Positions 24,752 to 32,611 of a stretch of DNA of 38,219 nt are shown here, piece after piece (the first letter of the stretch is position 1; each line of letters starts with the position of its first letter). This DNA comes from Fibrobacterota bacterium (lineage in GTDB: Bacteria > Fibrobacterota > OXYB2-FULL-49-7 > JAEUSG01). The position numbers were made by a program, and so were the translations under genes. The DNA is taken from assembly GCA_016788315.1 (NCBI GenBank), contig JAEUSG010000125.1, positions 1 to 38,219 on the forward strand, given 5' to 3'. The notes under the pieces are model-generated. The model made no database searches. It was not told the DNA's origin and was given only the letters and a program-made list of their open reading frames with translations.

Positions 24752-26467
24752 ATGAGAAAAAATGGAAAACTGAGAGGGGTTATCTCCTCTATCGTAGGCA
24801 CAGGACTGATTGTCCTTGCGGCAGGATGCGCAGAGACAACCAAGCCGGATAGTGGTTACACCACTTCGACTCCGGTAGACACAACAAAAGGAATTACGCA
24901 ATTTACAAATACTAACCCAACTGCTGAACAAAAAACTCAGGCAGCTGCAATATCTAATAGTTCCTATCTGAGCCTGAACAATGCAATGACCTCAATGAGT
25001 AATGATCCGCAGAATTTCGTTGAAGATGGTAATTTTTCCTCTTTAAGAGACAGTTTCAAACTCGCGTTACAGCTTGATCCAACAAATACTCAAGCTAACA
25101 TAGGTTATGCAATGGCTTCTCTTATGACTATTCAAACTTCTCCAGATGTTAAGAAAGCTATCGACTCTCTGTCCGGCTCTGTTTCAACAACACCCAAAAC
25201 TGTAAGCCAGATGGCGAGAATTGCTTTCGCAAAAGGTACAGCTCTACCCAAAACACTCGCATCAGACCCCACCGTTCCAAGCTTCCTGACATACTCATAT
25301 GTTCAGGGTGTAATAGAATCTGTAGTCCTGCCTGTGCTGAACGATGCTATTGCATCTGTTAACAGAATTCAGGCAAATGCAGATTTCACATACACTTTCA
25401 ATGTAGATGGCGAACAGGTTAAGATCGATGCGGCTGAAATTTATGTATTCGAATCTGTACTTCGCTTTACACGTGCTTCTTTCGGTATGATGTGTGCATA
25501 TAATGTTGATTTTTATACATCATCTAACGATAGGACATACAGCTGGGTAGATGAGGTTCAGGCAATAGAAGATATCGGCTGGCGAAATATATATCGCCTT
25601 TCTAATGACACTTTATATGAACTTAGTGTCAGCGATGACAGAAAAACCGAAATGTATATGTTCCGCCTTCTTAAAACAAATTATGAAAGAGCAGATTTCC
25701 TAACAATTCGCAGTCCATATCATGCACAGATAAAGAAAGATCTTATCGCTATACCTGAGAAGTTAAAAGCAGCTCTCCAATCTGTAAGGGCTGAACAGGG
25801 TGTAATGTCTTATGATCTTTGGAAACCTACCGATCTCGAAGGCATGGATGAATTCTTCACAGATGCAGAAAGCAGCCTTGTAGAAGAGGGAATATCTGCA
25901 GCATTGGCATCAAAATTCGCCACACCTGAAACATTCCTAACTTTCGTAAAAGAAATTTTAAGCGGTCCGTATACAATCAACGAAGTCGTTGACGGGAAAC
26001 CATTTGTTCTTAAAATCAATCTTACAGGCTTCTTTGATAACCCCGTTCAGGATTTGCGTACACTTTTGCCAAAATTCAAGTGGTATCCTGAGGCAGTCTG
26101 GTCAAAAGCAGACAACTACAACAACGACTATGGTTGGACAAGCTCTTATGGTTACAATTCCATAACTTTATGGGACAATGATACTCTAATCGCACCAGCC
26201 AACAGAATAGATTCTATCGCTCCTAATGGCGATTTCGGTACTACTTACTTTTTCACAACTCCATACCGCACGCAGATGTATGCCGACAGTTCATATTATA
26301 TCGAACCGGTTACACTCATCAGAGATGATGGTTCAGAGTTTAATATGGAAGATTCTGAAGAACTGCCATATTTCAATGATTACACTTTTGCCGGAACTTT
26401 TCCTGATATGACTACCCGTGCAAAATGGCTTACTTTCATCAGACAATGGGAACCAACAATACATTGA
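24752..26467 (+). CDS. lipoprotein of unknown function with TPR-like segment
   Basis: The 571-residue product has a lipoprotein signal with lipobox LAAGC, Cys at 26. A Thr/Ser/Pro-rich linker follows, then a helical region with 'SLRDSFKLALQLDPTNTQAN' near residue 90-110, reminiscent of one TPR. The rest is mixed, with many aromatic residues (WSKADNYNNDYGWTSSYGYN) and no catalytic motif that I recognise. AAAGGGA lies before the ATG. It is followed by, and slightly overlaps, the gene for a predicted outer-membrane barrel, so the pair may form an envelope complex such as a lipoprotein-assisted pore. A possible CRP-type operator lies upstream. Confidence 0.85.
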   Translation: MRKNGKLRGVISSIVGTGLIVLAAGCAETTKPDSGYTTSTPVDTTKGITQFTNTNPTAEQKTQAAAISNSSYLSLNNAMTSMSNDPQNFVEDGNFSSLRDSFKLALQLDPTNTQANIGYAMASLMTIQTSPDVKKAIDSLSGSVSTTPKTVSQMARIAFAKGTALPKTLASDPTVPSFLTYSYVQGVIESVVLPVLNDAIASVNRIQANADFTYTFNVDGEQVKIDAAEIYVFESVLRFTRASFGMMCAYNVDFYTSSNDRTYSWVDEVQAIEDIGWRNIYRLSNDTLYELSVSDDRKTEMYMFRLLKTNYERADFLTIRSPYHAQIKKDLIAIPEKLKAALQSVRAEQGVMSYDLWKPTDLEGMDEFFTDAESSLVEEGISAALASKFATPETFLTFVKEILSGPYTINEVVDGKPFVLKINLTGFFDNPVQDLRTLLPKFKWYPEAVWSKADNYNNDYGWTSSYGYNSITLWDNDTLIAPANRIDSIAPNGDFGTTYFFTTPYRTQMYADSSYYIEPVTLIRDDGSEFNMEDSEELPYFNDYTFAGTFPDMTTRAKWLTFIRQWEPTIH

Positions 26468-27963
26468 TCTCCCGTCCACAAGCGAACATATGCAGGCCGG
26501 AATTTTATTCCGGCCTGCTTTTTTTGGTAATTGCGCTTCTCCTTCCTGTAAATGTTTTTAGTACTGGAATACAGGAAACTTTCAGCAATATTCTCTCGTT
26601 CTCAAATACTTCGCCAAAAAGCGATACAGGAAAAGATGGTTTATCTTTACATCTCAACTGTGAATATGATGACATCGTAAAGTATAGAAGCATAACCATC
26701 GATTCAGCACGCCATGATTCTCTAGTTGCAGACAGCAGACGCTTTGCAGCAAGGTTTTCCGCTAATTGGAAACATGGCAATAAAAATCTACGCCTTTTTT
26801 TTGATGGCGTTGATATGTCGACAGCAATACATATGAACGACGACTACTTCACAGGGTTTGAAGGCAAACAAAATCGTTTCATAGCAGGCATAGGCGGTTC
26901 ACTCACAGGTAAGAAACTGCGAACCAGTTCGATGCTTAGCATTCCGTTGTATGAACGGACTACAGAATTAAGCAGCCTGGCAAAAAGAATAAATGCTCAA
27001 TTATCGGCTGGAATATCAATCAATAAATTTTCTTTTGACATACTGGCATCTAAATTCAGTCCCCCATCTGCTAAACTTGTTCCATTTCTCAACTACACTG
27101 CTTTTGAGATCCCATTTAACCCGCTCATTCAAACCGGACAAATTTCTCTTTCATACAGCAATACTTTATTATCAGCAACGCTTACCGGTTCTATAAAAGC
27201 CTTTTCAACAGACACTGTAAAAAGTGCTCAGCAGTTTTCACTCAATTCGAACGGTTATTCTAAGTCAGCAGTATGCTCTTTACAATCATATACACGTTTC
27301 AATCCATACATTACTTTCAATGGTTCTCTTTCCTCTATAAAAACTGAAAGTAAATATGGCAACAAGGTATTTCTTGGTCTTGATACCCTACATATTAACA
27401 AAGCAAGAATAACAGCTGGCGGAGAGTTTATTAATAAACGGCTGAAAGTAGCTTTTTTCCACGAAAGACTGAATCTAGCCACAGACTCCGGTGTTGCTGA
27501 TCTTTTTCCATTCTCTTCATGGGCAAGTCTTTTTGATGTAGCTTACAGAATTGATACAATGACAAGCAGTTTACAGGAAAGCGGTATATCACTTAAGTGG
27601 GCTGTGTCGAAAATTCATGGAAAACATAATTTTGAAATTGGCCTTGATGCATCATATTTGACTTACAGCGATTCACTTCTTATGCGCGAGAAGCAGCGCC
27701 TTTATCTCTTCTTCTTTACCCTTGGACCTTATGAAGGGTTCACATCCGGAAATACAGATAAATTATGGCTAAAGCCTAACATAACATATACCTGGAGGCC
27801 TTCAGACAAATGGATACTCAATGCAGGTTTGGCTCAACATATACCGCTTGATATTTCCTTTTCTGGCACATCGCAAAGCGGAAATGAAGAAAGTAGCACA
27901 AAAAGAGAACTCTCATTTAGGGGCGGCACTATAATTAATTTCGATTTGACAAGACTATTCTAA
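26446..27963 (+). CDS. predicted outer-membrane beta-barrel protein (start uncertain)
   Basis: The product of about 505 residues has a signal-type hydrophobic stretch (GLLFLVIALLLPVNVFS) after a longer than usual N-region. Many amphipathic strands with alternating pattern follow (NLRLFFDGVDMS, FIAGIGGSLTG, QISLSYSNTLLSATLTGSI, NKARITAGGEFI). It ends in Phe (FDLTRLF), as expected for a barrel recognised by BamA. The start could be ATG 26425, ATG 26446 or TTG 26464; none has a clear Shine-Dalgarno sequence. All choices overlap the end of the lipoprotein gene or lie close to it. The signal-peptide codons contain a complete intrinsic terminator (26492-26525). The 3' end overlaps the convergent PHP gene by 4 nt. 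Confidence 0.78.
   Translation: MGTNNTLISRPQANICRPEFYSGLLFLVIALLLPVNVFSTGIQETFSNILSFSNTSPKSDTGKDGLSLHLNCEYDDIVKYRSITIDSARHDSLVADSRRFAARFSANWKHGNKNLRLFFDGVDMSTAIHMNDDYFTGFEGKQNRFIAGIGGSLTGKKLRTSSMLSIPLYERTTELSSLAKRINAQLSAGISINKFSFDILASKFSPPSAKLVPFLNYTAFEIPFNPLIQTGQISLSYSNTLLSATLTGSIKAFSTDTVKSAQQFSLNSNGYSKSAVCSLQSYTRFNPYITFNGSLSSIKTESKYGNKVFLGLDTLHINKARITAGGEFINKRLKVAFFHERLNLATDSGVADLFPFSSWASLFDVAYRIDTMTSSLQESGISLKWAVSKIHGKHNFEIGLDASYLTYSDSLLMREKQRLYLFFFTLGPYEGFTSGNTDKLWLKPNITYTWRPSDKWILNAGLAQHIPLDISFSGTSQSGNEESSTKRELSFRGGTIINFDLTRLF
26492..26525 (+). terminator. intrinsic terminator inside the barrel gene's signal-peptide codons
   Basis: GCAGGCCGGAAT (26492-26503), a 3-nt loop and ATTCCGGCCTGC (26507-26518) form a perfect GC-rich 12-bp stem, followed by seven T (26519-26525). 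It begins 24 nt after the lipoprotein stop codon. It is a textbook terminator, yet lies within the open frame of the next gene. Confidence 0.88.
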
Positions 27964-28736
27964 AGCGCCTCGAACCCACGTCCGATATCGGATGGCTTAT
28001 GCGCATCTGACCCTAGCGAAAATCTTTCAACGCCGTTCTTTTTCGCTAATTCCACAAAACTCATAACGGGATATGTTGACTTCGGAGCCTGAAAAAGCCC
28101 GCTTGTATTAATTTCTAGCCCCTGCTTCTTTGATGCCATTTTTTTAAAAACTGATGATAATACATCTTCCGGATAAAGAGGTGTAAAGTCGGGATACACT
28201 TCAACCATATAGCGCCTTATAATATCTCCGTGCCCTAAAATATCGAAATGGCCCCATTCTGTAAATGCAGCCATCTCATCATAATATGAACGGTAGAGCC
28301 ATTCAGGATCTTTGCTGCGCAGAAAGTCCTTACAATATGTTGCAGATATAGGGATATTATTTACAATATGCACAGAACCGATAACTATGTCGAAATCAAA
28401 GTGATTCAGAATCTCCTCCATCTGGGGATAGCAGGGGGGATTATTCTCAACCTCGATACCGAACAGAATCTCCATATCAGAGTACTTCTCTCGAGCCTCC
28501 TGAACCCCTTTTAAGATGCTCTCCATACGGTAAATGTCGCGAGGAATAACAACATCATAGCGGCCAACTGTTTTATCGAACAGTTCAACGTGATTCGTAA
28601 TTGCGATAGATTTAATCCCCCGTTGGGATGCATACTCAGCATACTCTGAGGGGGTACCGACAGCATCATGAGAGCCGCAATCATGCAGATGGTGATCTGT
28701 AGACTTAAGAGATTCTGGAAAAAGAAACGAGCCCAT
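27960..28736 (-). CDS. PHP-domain phosphoesterase, histidinol-phosphatase-like
   Basis: The 258-residue product has the PHP metal-site motifs: DHHLHDCGSHD near residue 14, TNHVE near 48, FGIEVENN near 93, GSVH near 120, a late GHGD and the terminal SLGSDAHKP. These ligands bind a trinuclear metal centre in histidinol phosphate phosphatases of the HisK type and in related nucleases. No other histidine-biosynthesis gene is present, so the substrate stays open. It follows the SUMF1-like gene with a 2-nt gap and is probably translated from the same mRNA. No signal peptide is visible, so it acts in the cytoplasm. Confidence 0.88.
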   Translation of the reverse strand: MGSFLFPESLKSTDHHLHDCGSHDAVGTPSEYAEYASQRGIKSIAITNHVELFDKTVGRYDVVIPRDIYRMESILKGVQEAREKYSDMEILFGIEVENNPPCYPQMEEILNHFDFDIVIGSVHIVNNIPISATYCKDFLRSKDPEWLYRSYYDEMAAFTEWGHFDILGHGDIIRRYMVEVYPDFTPLYPEDVLSSVFKKMASKKQGLEINTSGLFQAPKSTYPVMSFVELAKKNGVERFSLGSDAHKPSDIGRGFEAL

Positions 28737-28738
28737 CT

Positions 28739-29503
28739 TTACTGAACAGGAGCGGGGGCACTTTCCTGACGAGGCATCATTCCTCTGGGCGGCACACCTT
28801 TGACCTTACCGAATCTGCCGGTATTTACACTGACGCAGCAGCGAAATCCCGTTTTGTCATTCTTCTCTTTTAACGAAAGGGCATCCCATTTTGAACAGCG
28901 GGCGCTCTTTTTATTCTTGTATGTACCGCCGGATGCTCCTACACCGCCACCGGAAGTCCATTCCTGCAGGTTGCCTACCATATCCCAAAGGAGATAGTTT
29001 TTTGTCATGCAATCAGGAAAATCGCCTGACTTTGCGACCTCTTCGCCATGTTCATTGCATTTTGTCTCATCGTAAACATTGTGATAGGCGTAATCCCACT
29101 TATTAAGACCGGCACAGGCATCTTCCCACTCCCAGTCGGCGCAGAGTCTTTTGCCTGCCTTTTCGCACAATTGATCAGCTTTATACCAGGTGATATCAGC
29201 CATCGGACGCTCACCCTTTTTGTTCGGGTATTCATACCGATCGATACAGAATTCACGAACCTTTCGTTTTTGACGGCTTATGATATACTCCATATCTTCC
29301 GGACACTCTGTTAGTACTCCAGCTCTCATTTTAGGCTTAACGGCAGGCATCTGCTGCTCTTCAACAGCGGCAACGGTATCGGCATATGAGCTGTCTGAAT
29401 AATAAGAGGTATCCGCACTTGTAGATGCAGGAACAGACAAAGTATCCTGTGCCTGTACACCGGTAAAACAGATGGCAATTAGAAGCAAAAGAGGAGTTTT
29501 CAT
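28739..29503 (-). CDS. secreted SUMF1/FGE-sulfatase-like domain protein
   Basis: The 254-residue product has a signal peptide (LLLLIAICFTGVQAQ) and a Ser/Thr/Asp-rich linker to about residue 60. A formylglycine-generating-enzyme-like domain follows: FCIDRYEYPN, ITWYKADQLCEKAGKRLCAD, WEWEDAC, DMVGNLQEWTSG, TGFRCCVS. It has about twelve cysteines, likely disulfides. The domain is shorter than active FGE, so a structural or binding role is as likely as sulfatase maturation. CAGGAG precedes the ATG, and a TATAAT-type -10 lies about 33 nt upstream of the start. The tail (RGMMPRQESAPAPVQ) is low complexity. The PHP gene follows after 2 nt. Confidence 0.86.
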   Translation of the reverse strand: MKTPLLLLIAICFTGVQAQDTLSVPASTSADTSYYSDSSYADTVAAVEEQQMPAVKPKMRAGVLTECPEDMEYIISRQKRKVREFCIDRYEYPNKKGERPMADITWYKADQLCEKAGKRLCADWEWEDACAGLNKWDYAYHNVYDETKCNEHGEEVAKSGDFPDCMTKNYLLWDMVGNLQEWTSGGGVGASGGTYKNKKSARCSKWDALSLKEKNDKTGFRCCVSVNTGRFGKVKGVPPRGMMPRQESAPAPVQ

Positions 29504-29646
29504 AAACGTTTATTCTCCTGGTAATATGTAACCGTATTATACGGCAATACTCTAAACTAAATGATTTAAGTGAATAACGGCAATGATCAAAATTATTACA
29601 CTCCAATCTTTAAATCGACCATGCAAAATAAGTAGATTATAGGCCT

Positions 29647-29664
29647 ATCTTCTTTTAAGAAGAT
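29647..29664. other. short palindrome upstream of the ferredoxin gene
   Basis: ATCTTCTT and AAGAAGAT arms are separated by TT, 36 nt before the ATG. It could be an operator or a leader hairpin. No matching promoter is obvious. Confidence 0.3.
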
Positions 29665-29700
29665 TAGCAGTAAACATTATATTAACTAAGGAGTCTCATA

Positions 29701-29871
29701 ATGGCACATGTAATCAATGACGATTGCGCATCCTGCGGCGCTTGCGAACCAGAATGCCCGGTTCAGGCAATTTCTCAGGGCGACCCGATTTACAAAATTG
29801 ACGCCGCTAAATGCACAGACTGCGCTGCCTGCGTAGATGTTTGCCCAACAGGCGCAATCAAGAAGAAATAA
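29701..29871 (+). CDS. 2[4Fe-4S] ferredoxin
   Basis: The 56-residue product has two C-x2-C-x2-C-x3-C-P clusters: CASCGACEPECP (residues 9-20) and CTDCAACVDVCP (38-49). It is a clostridial-type bacterial ferredoxin that carries electrons in anaerobic metabolism, for example with pyruvate:ferredoxin oxidoreductase or hydrogenase. AAGGAG (29688-29693) gives a firm start. It is a lone plus-strand gene between minus-strand genes and ends at a hairpin (29896-29922). The length of 56 is typical. Confidence 0.95.
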   Translation: MAHVINDDCASCGACEPECPVQAISQGDPIYKIDAAKCTDCAACVDVCPTGAIKKK

Positions 29872-29895
29872 TTTTTCTTAGGTTTTGAAATAATA

Positions 29896-29925
29896 GGGCT
29901 GCACAGGAAAACTGTGCAGCCCTTT
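29896..29925 (+). terminator. hairpin terminator between ferredoxin and hisS
   Basis: GGGCTGCACAG (29896-29906) and CTGTGCAGCCC (29912-29922) form a perfect 11-bp stem with a GAAAA loop. The T tract is short (TTTATATTTATTT). It lies between two converging stops and may serve both strands. Confidence 0.78.
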
Positions 29926-29929
29926 ATAT

Positions 29930-31219
29930 TTATTTACCAGAAAGAATCTGAATCAACTCGTCGGATAACTTGCCTACAAGCTTCTCTTCACCGCTTTTCA
30001 TGTTTTTGATTTTGACCTCTCCCCGCTCCCACTCTTCACCGCCGACAAAGACTGCAAACTTTGCATTCTGAGCTGCCTCCATCTGCTTTTTGAAGTTGGC
30101 CTGCTTAAGAGAGAACTCAACAGAGAAGCCTTTACTGCGAAGCAGCGTTGCCATCTGAATAGAAGGAGTCATATTGTCCTTCTCAAAAGTTACAATGAAT
30201 GCATCACACTCTTTCTTATACTGGGGTATCATCCCCCTGTCTTTCAGAAACTCCGTTATTACCGCATCGCCCATACCGAAACCGACTGCAGGAGTTGGTT
30301 CACCACCGAATAGACCGATAAGGTTATCGTAACGGCCTCCGCCTGCCATAGCACGAAGTTCGCCTGCTGTGTCGTGAATCTCAAAGACGATTCCAGTGTA
30401 ATATGCAAGTCCCCTGACAATTGCCGGATCGTAAATGACACATTCTATTATTCCATATGCGTTGACAAGGCTGAAGAACTTATGCAGATCCGCAAGCGAT
30501 GCTGCCACCTCTTCATTATTACCCCACTTCTCGCCGATTTCAGCCAGGGTCTTTATTGAAAAAATTGACTCAATGGAATCACGTTCACTTTCAGAGAAAC
30601 CGGCATCTGCGTAAAGCTGCTTCAATCCTTCGGCATCTGTCTTCGCCCGTCTGTCGAGAACTCCATATGCTTTATCCAGACGCTCCTCAGAAATCGGGAT
30701 TGCTAGAAGAAGGGCACGCATCAGCCGTCTTGAGTTGACACGCACTCTGAATTCACTTTTCTTTGCACCGAATGACTCAATAAGAGATACAGCTGCAGCA
30801 ACAATTTCAGCTTCGGCTGAAACTGATGGTTCACCCATTATATCGAGATTATACTGAAAAAACTCACGCAATCTTCCACGCTGCATTCTCTCATATCGGA
30901 AAAGACGGGGAATTGAGAACCACTTAACAGGCTTTCGCAATTCCCGCCCCTTTGAGGCCACCATTCGTGCAAGGGTCGGCGTAATTTCAGGCCGGAGAGC
31001 GAGTTCCCTGTCAGATTTATCTTTGAAGTTGTAGAGCTGCTTTACAATTTCATCTCCGGATTTGCGGGTAAAGACTTCAAGGTGTTCAAACATCGGTCCT
31101 TCATATTCCTCAAAGCCGAAGCGGAGCGCAGTTTCGCGCCATGCGGTGAAAAGCATATTCTGCAATGCCATATCTGACGGATAAAAATCGCGTGTGCCTT
31201 TAGGCGGATTATACTGCAT
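29930..31219 (-). CDS. hisS: histidyl-tRNA synthetase
   Basis: The 429-residue class II synthetase charges tRNA-His. It starts MQYNPPKGTRDFYP, the usual opening. Motif 2 is RLFRYERMQRGRLREFFQ with the histidine-specific arginines. The His-A motif is GLAYYTGIVFEI. Motif 3 is AMAGGGRYDNLIG and AVGFGMG. The C-terminal anticodon-binding domain ends at ILSGK. It is the last gene of a tight minus-strand run, 18 nt after icd, and its stop is close to a hairpin that probably ends the operon. Confidence 0.98.
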   Translation of the reverse strand: MQYNPPKGTRDFYPSDMALQNMLFTAWRETALRFGFEEYEGPMFEHLEVFTRKSGDEIVKQLYNFKDKSDRELALRPEITPTLARMVASKGRELRKPVKWFSIPRLFRYERMQRGRLREFFQYNLDIMGEPSVSAEAEIVAAAVSLIESFGAKKSEFRVRVNSRRLMRALLLAIPISEERLDKAYGVLDRRAKTDAEGLKQLYADAGFSESERDSIESIFSIKTLAEIGEKWGNNEEVAASLADLHKFFSLVNAYGIIECVIYDPAIVRGLAYYTGIVFEIHDTAGELRAMAGGGRYDNLIGLFGGEPTPAVGFGMGDAVITEFLKDRGMIPQYKKECDAFIVTFEKDNMTPSIQMATLLRSKGFSVEFSLKQANFKKQMEAAQNAKFAVFVGGEEWERGEVKIKNMKSGEEKLVGKLSDELIQILSGK

Positions 31220-31237
31220 GAATCTCTCTTTCTTAAT

Positions 31238-32587
31238 TTACATGTTCTCTACAACTGCATCGCCGAACTCACTTGTCTTGACAACTTTAGCACCTTCCAT
31301 CTGACGCTCAAGGTCGTATGTAACGCGCTTTTGGCGGATTGCTCCGGCAAGCCCTTTTTCAATAAGTGCCGCAGCTTCATTCCAGCGCATATACTGAAGC
31401 ATAAGCACCGCAGAAAGCATGAGTGAACCCGGATTTACTTTGTCAAGGCCGGTATATTTTGGTGCAGTGCCGTGAGTAGCTTCGAAAAGACCGATGGATT
31501 CACCGATATTAGAACCAGGGGCCATTCCAAGACCGCCTACCTGTGCGGCGCATGCGTCGGACAGATAATCACCATTAAGATTTGGTGTAGCAAGAACACT
31601 ATACTCGCTTGGACGAAGGATTACCTGCTGAAAGATGGAATCAGCAATGCGATCGTTAATAAGCACTTTTCCTTCAGGCATTTTTCCATTAAAATTATCC
31701 CAAAGTTCTTTTTCTGTAACAATCTGATCTCTGAACTTCTCTTTGGCAACCTCATAACCCCAGTCTCTGAAGGCGCCTTCAGTGAATTTCATGATGTTAC
31801 CTTTATGAACAAGTGTAACAACCTTCTTCTTCTGCTCAATGGCAAACTGTATAGCTTTCTCAACAAGGCGCTTTGAACCTGTAATGCTCATCGGCTTAAT
31901 GCCAATGCCGCTGTCAGTGCGAATTTGCTTACCGATTTTTGCGCTGATGAATTTAATAATCTCGAGAGTAGCCTCTTCACCCTGACGGAATTCAATTCCG
32001 GCATAAACGTCCTCAGTGTTCTCTCTGAAAATTACAACGTCAAGATTCTGAGGCTCTTTAACCGGGCTTGGTACTCCAGGGATCCACTTTACGGGACGGA
32101 CACAGGCATAAAGATCGAGCAGCTGACGCAAGCCCACATTCATTGAGCGGAACCGTTTTGTTATCCACTCGCTGCCGCATTTAGGGCATTTTTCAGGACG
32201 CTTACCATCGGTACCATTCATTTCAGCGGCACATGTCATGCAGACAAATTCAAAACCGCCAACCGGAGTAGTTAATGGTCCTTTAATAGCCACAAGATAT
32301 TCGCGTATCGCATTTACAGTATCTTCCGGCAGAACTGTATCCTTGTCATACACCTGCATAGCGTCAAGACCTGCATATATTCTGAACCATTCTATCTTCT
32401 TTTTTCCACCGTATGCCTTTGCTACAGCTGCATCAACAACTTTTTTTGTAGGGTGCCATATATCCGGCCCCATTCCATCTCCCATGATAAATGGAATTAT
32501 CGGATTATCAGGAACAACAAGTGCTCCATTCTTAAATTCAATCTTTGAGCCGCTTACCGGTGCTGTCAATTTCTGAAACGATGCCAT
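31238..32587 (-). CDS. icd: NADP-type isocitrate dehydrogenase with inserted zinc-ribbon-like segment
   Basis: The enzyme oxidises isocitrate to 2-oxoglutarate in the TCA cycle. Family blocks are in order: [96 protein letters not shown] and [19 protein letters not shown]. Between TTPVGG (111) and RSMNVG (147) it carries about 33 extra residues with CMTC (116-119) and CPKC (134-137), a C-x2-C...C-x2-C zinc ribbon. The usual enzyme has only one or two residues there. The length of 449 against about 416 fits that insertion. GGAG precedes the ATG. It lies between a heparinase-like gene and hisS. Confidence 0.95.
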   Translation of the reverse strand: MASFQKLTAPVSGSKIEFKNGALVVPDNPIIPFIMGDGMGPDIWHPTKKVVDAAVAKAYGGKKKIEWFRIYAGLDAMQVYDKDTVLPEDTVNAIREYLVAIKGPLTTPVGGFEFVCMTCAAEMNGTDGKRPEKCPKCGSEWITKRFRSMNVGLRQLLDLYACVRPVKWIPGVPSPVKEPQNLDVVIFRENTEDVYAGIEFRQGEEATLEIIKFISAKIGKQIRTDSGIGIKPMSITGSKRLVEKAIQFAIEQKKKVVTLVHKGNIMKFTEGAFRDWGYEVAKEKFRDQIVTEKELWDNFNGKMPEGKVLINDRIADSIFQQVILRPSEYSVLATPNLNGDYLSDACAAQVGGLGMAPGSNIGESIGLFEATHGTAPKYTGLDKVNPGSLMLSAVLMLQYMRWNEAAALIEKGLAGAIRQKRVTYDLERQMEGAKVVKTSEFGDAVVENM

Positions 32588-32611
32588 TGTAAATCTCCAA
32601 AAAGGTTATGG

